Shown here in pieces: positions 17,798-26,156 of a stretch of 26,156 bases of DNA. The stretch spans positions 22,372-48,527 of the forward strand of contig NWUY0300008731.1 of the NCBI GenBank assembly GCA_004151065.3, given 5' to 3'. This stretch comes from Larix sibirica. Its lineage: Eukaryota; Streptophyta; Pinopsida; Pinales; Pinaceae. Made by a program: the position numbers and the translations under genes. The notes beneath the pieces were generated by a model. The model was not told the origin of the DNA and searched no databases. It was given only the letters and a program-made list of their open reading frames with translations. Position 1 is the stretch's first letter, and each line of letters opens with the position of its first letter.

Positions 17798-18770
17798 ATG
17801 GTGAACATCACAACGAGGATTAGTAGATAATTGTTCACGACTACATTTTATAGAAGATGCTCCATCACAACAAAATCCAACTAACTTGATAGATCCATCT
17901 CTATTAAAAGAGAGTCCTTATTGTGTCATAAATAGATTGTGTTGTTCCATCCTTTATTTAAAACAAGTGCATGAATTGTTACACATGACCTTTTCCTTCA
18001 TTTCATCCATTAAAATAAAATAAAATGGGCTACGGAAAATATAATCATTATAATATATTTTCTTAGAAGCTTGGATACACTTTTTTTAGATGGTGTATTT
18101 GTGTATGAAGAATATTAATTTGTTAGAGGCATGCATGGAGTGCATTTATATTTATTCAAGTCACAAATTGATTTATACATTTCTAAAAATAAATCATGTA
18201 TAACAACAAAATATATGTTTTTAATTATTGATATGATTTTTTCTTTCTTAGTATCTATTATTAATTCTATGTTTGATAATTGGAAGATATTTCATTTGGT
18301 TTCTTCCTCCAAAAATTGCAATGAAAATTTAAGAGCTTCTAAATCTCCATGGTCATATAGACCACTATCTTGAAGCATGATATTTCATCTCTAAGAAATG
18401 GAGTCTTTTAAATTTAAAAAATCAATAACATTTTATCATTTCATTGCCATTACAATTTTGTACAATATAAATCCATGAAAATCTTGTCTTCCATTTAGAT
18501 TTGAATGTTTTTTTGCATTTTTTTGATGATTATTCTCCTTCAACAAATTCTATGTTATCTAATTCATTATCTTCAGTTAGATGGTCATTAACTTCATTTT
18601 GGAAATGATATGGTTGACTAAAATGTCGTGGTATACCAAATGCATCAACAATTGATAATTGTTGTTTATCCTTCTTAGGGCTACCAATGGGAGACATTTT
18701 TTTCAAGATTTACACCTATTTAGAAAATTCAAACATTAAAATACATAAAAAATAGAGAAACTTAATTTAG

Positions 18771-18785
18771 ATATATATATATATN
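18771..18785. repeat. (AT)7 run ending at an undetermined base
   Basis: Fourteen alternating A/T bases are followed by N at 18785. The gag sequence to the right ends abruptly at this point, so it may be an assembly join rather than a biological boundary. Confidence 0.8.
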
Positions 18786-20730
18786 CGTTTGAAGTATTCC
18801 AGCCATAACATAATGGTGTTTGATGAATTCGGGTCAACTGTACTGATGGCAGTGAGGAGAGTCTTGTGCTGATTCGAAGAGTTTTGCAAGACCTCGAGAG
18901 TCAACATAGCACAAGGAGCTTGTGCTAGGTCCTCTACAATGTTGTAGTTTTGAGCAGCCTGGGAATTGGGATTGAATGTCGTCTTACAGATTGTGTTCTT
19001 TGGTGGTCTCAAAACTACATATGATATTGGTTTCTCAATGGTGAGAGGACCGTTTGATGGAGGAATATTCATCTGAGACATGAAGGGTTTCTCATTAGTC
19101 CCTCCGACCTTATCCTTTTGATTGGGAGGACGTAGGTCATATATCTATGTCCTAGTTGACAGATTGACCATTTCACTTTTCATCATCAGGACATCAACAG
19201 TCCTGGAATGGTTTCCTTGTGGAGAGGATTGATGTTGGACAACCATCTGTTGCTACTATTGTTGTTGTAGGAAGGGGTCACTTAGTACGACGGTTTGAGA
19301 AGTTCCCTTAAGGATTCTCTGAATTTCCTCATGACGAGGACATTCCTTGGTAAAATGATCATCGCCGCACAATAGCCATGGGTATTTATCCTTCCTTTTA
19401 GGTTTGGCGTCAGTGGTGTCTTGAGTGGTTTCCTGCTGCTTAGAAGATTTCTTGGATTTACCCTTATTCTTCTTCTTGCGACCGAATTTTTGAGCTGATT
19501 CTGATTGAAAAACATTTGCGTCGGTAGTCTGGGCATGATCAGGTGATTGTGTTTTATTTTTACTAGCCTTTTGTTGAGTTGGGTTTGAATTCGACTGACT
19601 TTGAGATCCAGTTGATTGAGACAAAGGCCGATTTTGGACAAAACCAATTACACCATCGACAGGTGGTCCTGAAGGTGGTCGCGATGGGTCATTTGTGGGA
19701 CATGGAGCATTCAGAATAATGTCATAAATAATGCCCGATTACACGTAGACAAGGTCTAGGTATTGGGCACGAGCAATGCCCTACTCTTCCGTAAGAAATC
19801 CACCCATGGCTACATCCTTAGCAATGGTAGGAAATAATGACTTTGTAAACTAATCAACAAGCAATTGGTCCAGAATGGGGGCCTTGATTAATCTATGCCT
19901 CCGCCTTCACTCATGGATATGATATGAAATGTCAGTGGATGTGGATTGGATAAGGGAGGTAAGCAGGTTGGTACCGGTCTTGTAATGGATTGGAAACTGG
20001 AAATGCATCAAAAAATCCATGGCCAAGGATCCAAAGTCTCGGAAAGAGTGCGGTGGTAATTCAATATACCACTTGGCAGCATGGCCAGTAAGGATCCTCT
20101 AAAAGAGTCTAAGACAGATGGAGTCATCCATCAAAGAATTTGATGAACATGACAGATGATAAGTCATCACGTGGCTCTTTGGATCCTCATCGGGTTTGCT
20201 GTCAAATTTAGGGACGTCTGATGGTAATTTGATAGGGATCAGTGGCCAATGAGGTTCTTTCCATATGGGATCGTTAGTTAAAAGCACCAAATCTGGTAGA
20301 TCTAAGGTAGCCAGAATGGTAATTGACAGTTCGGCTGTGGATACTGGTAATATTGATAGGGCATTAGGGTACCAATAGGACCTAGGACAGATTGATCATA
20401 GGGTGATCCTCTCATGGGTTGTGGATTCTAGGGCGGCGATGCTCTTGATAGTGGTCCTCCATATGATGCAGGCGGTGGTGGGGCATAAGGGTGCTATGAC
20501 GATGGTTTTGGTTGGGGAAGATGTCCACCAACTGATGGTCCAGCTAGGGGGTTGTATACTAGAGCCGTTTCCCCCCATATTGGATTGGTGTTGCCAGGAA
20601 AAGGTACTCTAGGATGCGTATGTCATGGAGCAATAAGGTGGTAGATTTGAGTCGTTGGTACAATATGATTTCCTGGGTTCATTTGACTTAATGGGGGTTG
20701 ATTCTAGGTAGAATGGCCCCAAATGGGTTG

Positions 20731-20874
20731 GACCGAAGGTTCCCCCCCAATCGCATCGTAACCACTAACAATTTGGTGCCCTCCAGAGGCATTGTAACCA
20801 CTTACTGAAAGTTGGACTCCACACATGTTGTAATTGCTAAACGAATCTTGCCACCCAGTCATGTTATAGCCACT
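20731..20874 (-). repeat. four 12-residue (36-bp) repeats in gag
   Basis: The minus-strand frame encodes SGYNMTGWQDSF, SNYNMCGVQLSV, SGYNASGGHQIV and SGYDAIGGEPSV back to back. The pattern is S-G-Y-N/D-x-x-G-x-x-x-x-V/F. Such Gly/Tyr/Asn-rich repeats are low-complexity and could be flexible linkers. The repeats have diverged at the base level but kept exact 36-bp spacing. Confidence 0.9.
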
Positions 20875-20984
20875 AATTGATGGTTTCAGGATCCTAGAGG
20901 GGTATCCCAACATGCGTAAGGTACGTGGGAGCACAAGTTCATGCTAGCGCTGTCTAATGCACAACTGTTCAAAAGGGTCCTTCC

Positions 20985-21079
20985 TATATACCTCGAGTAC
21001 GTGAAACAACCTTTCGATATACCACTAGATTTCGTGAAAGGCCGTTTCTATATACCGGTAGTACATGGAAGAACCGTGC
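20985..21079 (-). repeat. three units of 31-33 bp near the gag N-terminus
   Basis: Units 20985-21015, 21016-21048 and 21049-21079 each contain (t/g)atatacc, ag(t/a)-c-tg-aa and c-ttc or an equivalent. On the minus strand they encode a repeated 11-residue pattern with Tyr-Ile/Arg-Glu-x-x-Phe-His (YIETAFHEI, YIERLFHVL). Confidence 0.75.
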
Positions 21080-21150
21080 AGTCCCCAGAATGCAGTGCAG
21101 GAAAATAATGACAACTGTTATGTTTATAGACACTGGAACATGTCTTCTAA

Positions 21151-22190
21151 CCTATCACTCAAAATTAATAAAAATTTTAGGCCTAGGCTAATGATGAATT
21201 TTATCTTGAATGGTTAAGTGAACTTATGGTGTGTGGACTTACCTCAAATCATGCATGAACTGTATGAGAATCAATCACTTTTTATTTCAATGAATGCTAT
21301 CTATGATAGAGAGAACTTTGTTTCCTTAATACAATTGTACAAGTAAATCCTTTCGCTAATGAAAACCAAAAGACACAATATGAACTTTTACAATCCAACA
21401 AAGATCCAAATGCAATACTAATTAAAAATGATATGCACTGTTTTCTCTTTACGTGATAGTAATTCTCTACTAATACTTGTAAAAATAAACTTAAGAAAGA
21501 TTTTTCTTTTGCTAATTTGCAAATTCCATAAAACAATGGAAGCAAGACATTTCACCCAAAAATACAGAACGCAACTAATGCTTGCACCAAATTTGACAAC
21601 AAAACAAGAAAAACACTTGTAGCAGCAAAGAGATTCAGAACAAAACAAATCTAGCACTTCTATAGGTCCACAAGACTAGTCAGACCTGCAAGGGAATGAA
21701 CGCACCCCAAACTAGGATGGAGATCGCTTGAATACAAAGGGAACCACAAGAAGATTGACTGCTTTGAACACACAAATGAGGATTGGAACAAAGATGTGAA
21801 TAGCTTGCAGAGACTGATGAGGGTCTCAGGAAATCACATAAATAACCGGATCCAATAAATTTCAGGGGAAAAATGGTCTATTTAAAAATTAGGGATGTTG
21901 ACACGATCTGTCAGGTATGCAACATGCGTCAATCTCAATCAATGCGACCTGGTGAACCGACAAACCGCATCAACGACGCGCTGTATAAAGAAGGGAAAGT
22001 GCGTCGATTCATGTAGGTATAATTTTTTCCAAATTAAGACTGAAAACCCTTGAACTCAGAAATTCTGAGTGGACATAGAATGCCCAGGAGTGCTCTGAAT
22101 GACTGGGAGACTCTGTAAAATAGATCAAAACCAACAAAAGACCAGATTTAAAGTAATAGGATCTAGATCTATAGAGATAGATAAAGTTTC
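21151..22190 (-). other. leader (untranslated region) of the gypsy-type element
   Basis: About 1 kb lies between the primer-binding site and gag, with no convincing coding frame. The short frames at 21297-21657 on both strands have no family signal. A GC-richer, CG-rich patch at about 21895-22015 stands out from the AT-rich surroundings and contains tgcgtcaatc, atgcgacc, cgacgcgc and gcgtcgatt. Confidence 0.55.
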
Positions 22191-22206
22191 TCCAGTATGG
22201 TCGCCA
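22191..22206 (-). promoter_or_regulatory. primer-binding site for reverse transcription
   Basis: The minus strand reads TGGCGACCATACTGGA, four bases inside the LTR end. It begins with TGG, complementary to a tRNA CCA end, as required. The best-known plant initiator-Met site (TGGTATCAGAGC) does not match. The TGGCGAC start is similar to sites assigned to tRNA-Arg in Tat-lineage elements. Confidence 0.7.
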
Positions 22207-22210
22207 ATTT

Positions 22211-23331
22211 TGTTATAGTGGATTAGTCTGCAAATATAGATATGAGTTGACCTCCCTATCCCAATTCCTAATCTAGAAACAAAACAAGACAAAGCATGTT
22301 TATTCCCCTAACTTGATCCAGATATAAGGTTTGATGATTTACCTCTTGATAGAAGAATGCTCCTCCCTTTCCGAGCTAGAAATCCAATGCTCCCTTTCAC
22401 CCGCTTTGAACATATCACCTGTCAAGTAAGATACCAGACAGACAAGCAATGGAATACTAGTAATATGATCAAGCTAAATGTACAACCAAGGAAATACATA
22501 ATATATGGAAACTAATCATATATGGGAAACATAACATGTCATTGTATTATCAACATAATGGAAATAAATTACAACCTTTTCCTTGGCGTTGTAGCTCCTT
22601 CCCGATGGGTTCCTCTTCTACTCCGATGGTCTCCTGCGACAGACTGATATCTAGAATTAATCACCCTGTGATCATTCCTTCAACATAACACCCTTTCTTT
22701 CTTGTTCTTTCCAACTAACTCCATCCCCTTGGCCAATAATTGTATTTATAGGGAGATAGGGATGGAAATAACGGTGAGATGTGACCCCAAAGGATAAGGA
22801 AGATGAGGGCAAGTCTAGCTGGCGTGACGATGATGGTGTCTAGCTAAGATACACTTCTATAAACCTCTCGAAAACCTAATAATTCACCCGTACAGACATC
22901 GACGCAATTTAACAGTAAATCAAAGTGCGTTGAAACTCATCGACGTAGGTTGACACGAAGGCCAACTACGTTGATGTCGCAAGCTGCTTATATAGCAAAT
23001 CGCATCAATGGAAATTGAAACCTTTTGACAATTATGCAAGGTGTGTCGATGCTACCAAAAATGGTGAATGATAGAACAGGGCAAGTGGGATCAATTACTC
23101 AGGTTAAGTGCTTCAGGTATCACGACAAAGGTCAGTTTCTAGGTCAATGCAATGAGCACAAATTATGGATAACGCATAGTCACATCAACAAACAAATAAT
23201 CATAAGTCCAAGGCTTAACAACTGGGGTATTACAATTCTCCAATATATTAAAGAGATATTCTTCGGTATATTAGAGAGCTATAACACTTGACACTCCCTT
23301 GCTCTAAGGACCCTACAAACCCTCTATAACA
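22211..23331 (-). mobile_element. 5' LTR of the gypsy-type element
   Basis: The inner end reads TGTTATAG on the plus strand at 22211-22218. Its exact inverse, CTATAACA, occurs at 23324-23331, giving a 1121-bp LTR with 8-bp terminal inverted repeats of the TG...CA type. CTATAACA also occurs at 23279-23286, so a 1076-bp LTR is possible. The primer-binding site directly next to 22211 supports the inner end. Without the 3' LTR, the outer end and target-site duplication stay unproven. Confidence 0.75.
22987..22994 (-). promoter_or_regulatory. putative LTR TATA box
   Basis: The minus strand reads TATATAAG about 340 bp (or 295 bp) inside the LTR outer end, a usual place for the U3 promoter. Downstream on the same strand are two CGTCGATG octamers (plus-strand CATCGACG at 22938-22945 and 22897-22904). 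Confidence 0.5.
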
Positions 23332-24180
23332 TTGGTATTACATAAAAATTTCTCCTAGAATATCAAGAACTTGAGAATTACATAGTAATACTCATATAGG
23401 AGAAATAATCTTCTAGGAGAATTAAAAAAATTAAGTCCATGGATGGTTCATACCATCATGGGAGACCTATCTCAACAAATTCCTTGCGCTGTGCTTATCA
23501 CATTTAGTGTGGCTTTCAAGTAATTTTGTTGTGGATGTGACCACACTATTATGGGAAACCTATTTCAAAATACTCTTTGTGGAATGTTGATAGCATGAGT
23601 ATAACAATATTATACTGCTTTCAATGGACCCAAGTGCACCATGCCTACCACTAGAAACACAACCATGGAAAAATAGGTCACAATTTTGGAAAACATGGCA
23701 ATCCATATTCAAACAAGGGTTATTAATTGCTTGAAATATCCACATGGATTACCTTTCTGGGAAGTTGTATCACTCTTCTTGATGACATGAGATCTCGACT
23801 CTCTTAGATTCTATCTTCCCTGCCAAACATGGACATTTGTTTGGAGTAGAAAGCGAAGTCACGATTGTATCAATAAGAGTAGTCAACAAGTGGGGATCAT
23901 CCACATACATAGAGAATCACATTAGACCAAACTTTTAGGATAATCACAACAATATGTGGCACATATTTATTATAATTCTATGGTTTTGATACCATGCAAG
24001 AAATTCTACAAGCCAAGAATATTGAAACAAAGAAGTCCTCACTAAAATATTGCTTAGAGATTAGNAAATTTATTATAAAATTTATATTTATAAATTATTA
24101 AATTTATTTTATACCTATTTAACTTTTTTGGCATTTCATTCTTTAAAAAAAACCACAACGCCTCTTATTCATATTAATGT
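23332..24180. other. unassigned flank of the LTR
   Basis: No gene was recognised. There is a diverged duplication: ccatcatgggagacctat near 23452 against actattatgggaaacctat near 23546. An 11-bp inverted repeat is listed separately. An undetermined base lies at 24065 in a very AT-rich stretch. Confidence 0.4.
23350..23421. repeat. 11-bp inverted repeat with 50-bp spacer
   Basis: TTCTCCTAGAA (23350-23360) and TTCTAGGAGAA (23411-23421) are exact reverse complements. They lie 19 bp outside the longer estimate of the LTR end. A third partial arm (taggagaaat) occurs at about 23397-23406. No known element end was recognised. Confidence 0.8.
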
Positions 24181-24242
24181 ATCAAAGTGTACAATACTTT
24201 GGAGTTCATACTATTGAATCAAAGTGTACAATACTTTGGAGT
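24181..24242. repeat. 25-bp direct repeat, period 37 bp
   Basis: A 25-bp sequence starting atcaaagtgtacaatacttt occurs exactly at 24181-24205 and again at 24218-24242, with a 12-bp spacer between the copies. Confidence 0.95.
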
Positions 24243-24342
24243 GCAAGAGATTGTTTGACGAAATGACCACATAGAACTGAACTGAATCTCTGAGACAAGA
24301 CTTTCAAGAGAACAATCATACAAAGCATTGCCTATTGCAAGT

Positions 24343-24675
24343 TCACAGGAACATAAAGTTTCTGGTGACAAAACCAAATAAGAAAAACTGACCACAGCAG
24401 GTCATGGCTGTTATTTTAGAACGTGAGCGTTCACAGAAAAACAACGAGATCCAAGCAAGGAACCATAGAGGCGGATAGCTATGCTTAAAACAAAGAACTC
24501 GAAAGTTATGTTGAAGCGTCCTTATACCTACCAACCACCACTCAAGCTGAAGGATCTGGATGAAGTTGGGGCCAAAGGCCCACTCATTCACAAACCCTCT
24601 AGAACTAATAGTCACTCTTCTGGGTATACGTTACTGAAATTAAATTATTATGGAAATATATTTCTATGTATGTAA
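24343..24675 (+). other. less AT-rich, coding-like patch, unrecognised
   Basis: This patch is richer in GC than its surroundings and has open frames on both strands. The plus frame at 24481-24675 reads MLKTKNSKVMLKRPYTYQPP, then LKLKDLDEVGAKGPLIHKPS. A preceding plus frame reads MAVILERERSQKNNEIQARN up to a stop. No family is recognised. It may be a captured exon fragment, an unidentified transposon piece or chance. The minus-strand frame at 24615-24343 is an alternative I consider less likely. Confidence 0.25.
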
Positions 24676-24749
24676 GCTCTTGACAATAATTTATTATAAA
24701 ATTATCCAATTAGTTATTAAATTTACATTTTTTACATTAAATCGTCGAA

Positions 24750-25009
24750 ACCTTTAAGTCACTTCGCTACCACCTTGAATGTGTCTCCTCAACAAATCAT
24801 CATAATTATTATAAAACTTTTACACTATTTTGTGAAAATGGTCGTAAAAATAAAGAAAAACAAGTAAATTGGTTATGATACCTTTAAGTCACTTCCCTAC
24901 GGCCTTGAATGTGTCTCCACCGCAACAAATAATCATAATTATTATGAAAATTTACACTATTTTGTGAAAATGGTCATAAAAATAAAGAAATACATGTAAA
25001 TGTGTTATA
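24750..25009. repeat. tandem duplication of 130 bp
   Basis: Copy 1 (24750-24879) and copy 2 (24880-25009) both start acctttaagtcacttc-ctac. They share ccttgaatgtgtctcc, aatcataattattat and acactattttgtgaaaatgg, with scattered changes and small indels. Confidence 0.93.
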
Positions 25010-25590
25010 AAAATAAAAAAATACAAAGTTGGTAGTCCTCGTTAAATATAAAACGAAAAAAGTAAATAGCTTTTTCATTCAATAGTGGTTATTTTTCATT
25101 CACTAGTGAATGGATGAATTGAGAAAGCAACTAGAAATTAGAAAGACATAAGAACTTTATAAAAATTCTTAAATGAATAAGTAATTGTTCTTAGTTCAAG
25201 TGAGTGTGGTAAACAAAAGTGAAAAAGCATTTTATAATTATTAAATAAATATATAAAATTCATTATATCAAAATGTACATATCATGGAAATTAAATGATA
25301 ACATTTTTTTTATAATTTATAATATATAAAAGTCAATACTAATACATACAAATTATTTTAAGATTAAAAAAATTTATCGTAGCCTAAGTCTCAAACATAA
25401 TGCATTATCACTTAAAGAAGCATAAATTATTATATCATATTTATAGGTTTTCTCATTGAAAACTAGACTATAGATAAAATAGTAGCTTATAACAGGTTCT
25501 TGAGTAAACTTTTGACATCTAAAAACCAAAAGAGGATGAAACTAAACAACGATATCATCATAACAAACACAAATATGAGGGTCATCTAAC
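25010..25590. other. AT-rich stretch, nothing recognised
   Basis: Very AT-rich with many short A and T runs. I see no coding frame, RNA gene or clear repeat. Confidence 0.5.
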
Positions 25591-25599
25591 CCTAGATCT

Positions 25600-26045
25600 A
25601 AAGAAGCAACTTCATAATCCTTGAGAGTGGTAGCTTTTGAGGAGCTAGTTCATTTTTGTGCTGACCTAATCCATTTAACTCATTTCACTCCCCCTTTGTA
25701 TCTAGCAAGACCTTTTCCAAAAGTGATTTGGTAGTCCAATAAAGTGTCAATGACCTATAAAAGTTGGTGCCCCTAGTTTGTGTGTTCTTGGAGTCTCCAA
25801 CCCTCTACTTCATCTTCTCTGCTATGTCCTCAACCATAGAGTAATTCTAATCTTCCTTAACCCATGCTTCCACTTGAGCCAATTGGGTTCTAATTTCTGG
25901 TGAAATCTCCTAAGAGTAAGTTTCAGGGTCTCCTATGCTTCCATGTGAGGCCTACTTTGCTCCTTGCTACTAGCACCCTTCTTATTCTTCCTGGGTTAAC
26001 CCCTCCCTCCCATGGAAATAGGGCTCATCGTTATCATGCTTGAGA
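25600..26045 (-). pseudogene. decayed coding-like stretch at the window edge
   Basis: On the minus strand, one frame between about 25900 and 25660 reads EIRTQLAQVEAWVKED-stop-NYSMVEDIAEKMK-stop-RVGDSK, then NFYRSLTLYWTTKSLLEKVL and DTKGE-stop. It has only three stops, at positions that look like single-base changes. Upstream it reads MITMSPISMGGRG with KNKKGASSKEQ. The composition suggests a gag-like N-terminal region of another retroelement, but no diagnostic motif is visible and the family is not recognised. Confidence 0.4.
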
Positions 26046-26156
26046 GAATGAAACCAACAAAATTGATCACATTGGCGAAGAAACAAGAATGCACATGGGA
26101 CAGTCTTCTTTTCTTTCTACCTTGTACACTTCAAGAAAACCCATAGATGAACCTAT

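Larger units (their letters stand above)
16831..18697 (-). pseudogene. hAT-like transposase relic
   Basis: The frame starts with ATG at 18697: MSPIGSPKKDKQQLSIVDAF, 55 codons to TAA (18530-18532). It continues in frame through KTFKSKWKTRFSWIYIVQN and IKCY to a TGA at 18422-18424, where a Cys/Trp finger of the TTF type would be expected. Around 17905-17780 it reads LVGFCCDGASSI, then LLDIHYITHRNA. This corresponds to the D-G-A-S block and the H-C-x-A-H-R block of hAT-like (DUF4371/ZMYM-like) transposases. Between them are stops and frame changes. The strong part is 17560-18697; extension to 16831 rests only on weak matches through the duplicated segments. The family cuts and pastes DNA. No terminal inverted repeats were found, and the C-terminal dimerisation domain is not seen. 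Confidence 0.6.
18786..21150 (-). pseudogene. Ty3/gypsy gag, decayed
   Basis: From the N-terminal side: a Tyr-rich stretch with YIERLFHVLEVYRKDPFEQL, then ELVLPRTLRMLGYPSRIL, a four-unit repeat (20874-20731), and a Pro-rich part. The retrotransposon gag domain follows (20290-19900), reading LPSDVPKFDSKPDEDPKSHV, MTYHLSCSSNSLMDDSI and AAKWYIELPPHS. RAQYLDLVYV comes near 19750. A Ser/Gln/Lys-rich tail leads to the zinc knuckle at about 19350-19380, YPWLLCGDDHFTKECP, where Trp stands in place of the expected first Cys. The last part (19081-18786) reads PISYVVLRPPKNTI and IVEDLAQAPCAMLTLEVL, the stretch before protease. Stops break the frame many times. Gag would form the particle and bind RNA; this copy cannot. 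Confidence 0.82.
18786..23331 (-). mobile_element. 5' part of a Ty3/gypsy-type LTR retrotransposon
   Basis: On the minus strand, from right to left: a 5' LTR (23331 or 23286 to 22211), a primer-binding site (22206-22191), a long leader, and a gag region (about 21150-18786). The element then stops at the N at 18785, before protease, RT, RNase H and integrase, and no 3' LTR is seen. The gag reading resembles Ty3/gypsy gag proteins. The PBS core TGGCGAC resembles the tRNA-Arg type sites reported for Tat-lineage elements, which is only a hint. Whether the missing part was lost by deletion or by a misjoin at 18785 cannot be told here. Confidence 0.8.

Noticed and set aside
23279-23286. CTATAACA as the only LTR outer end
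   Set aside because: A second copy lies at 23324-23331; without the 3' LTR neither can be excluded, so both are given.

Overview
This is nuclear DNA from a land plant, probably a seed plant with a large, AT-rich, transposon-filled genome. Two observations point there. The one intact gene encodes a histone H4 with the two plant-type residues (Ile60 and Arg77 in mature numbering) and a plant histone-type promoter. It is surrounded by decayed plant-type L1 LINEs with a fused RNase H domain, a Ty3/gypsy-type LTR retrotransposon and an hAT-like transposase relic. The species cannot be named from the sequence.

Layout. 1-4322: a decayed LINE (LINE-A) on the minus strand, in the order ORF1, endonuclease, reverse transcriptase reading leftwards; its 3' end lies outside the window. 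4.4-7.1 kb: unassigned DNA with a Z-DNA-prone tract, a decayed coiled-coil repeat ORF on the minus strand, and an unrecognised plus-strand coding-like relic. 7071-7155: a tRNA-derived (SINE-head or tRNA pseudogene) sequence lying 13 bp from the poly(A) tail of a second minus-strand LINE. 7168-11705: LINE-B, 5'-truncated, better preserved, with endonuclease C-terminus, reverse transcriptase, zf-RVT and RNase H.

12.07-12.66 kb: an intact, intronless histone H4 gene on the plus strand. Its promoter has two CCAAT boxes, three copies of the histone CCGTCGAT element, a G-box, an octamer-like element and a TATA box. 12.66-14.16 kb is T-rich 3' flank. 13.2-17.8 kb is a run of independent two-copy or few-copy direct duplications, with a nested minisatellite at about 15.7-16.6 kb; the last duplications lie inside the hAT-like relic (strong part about 17.56-18.70 kb, minus strand).

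18.79-23.33 kb: the 5' part of a minus-strand Ty3/gypsy-type element: a 5' LTR of about 1.1 kb with 8-bp terminal inverted repeats, a primer-binding site, a long leader, and a decayed gag. It stops at an undetermined base (18785), so protease, RT and integrase are missing. 23.3-26.2 kb: further unassigned repeat-derived DNA with more two-copy repeats and a decayed minus-strand coding-like stretch at the right edge.

Only histone H4 looks functional. It packages DNA as part of the (H3-H4)2 tetramer and its promoter has the motif set expected of an S-phase gene. The most unusual feature is the density of separate local tandem duplications of different period and age, mainly between H4 and the hAT-like relic. 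I saw no CRISPR, operon or bacterial-type system.
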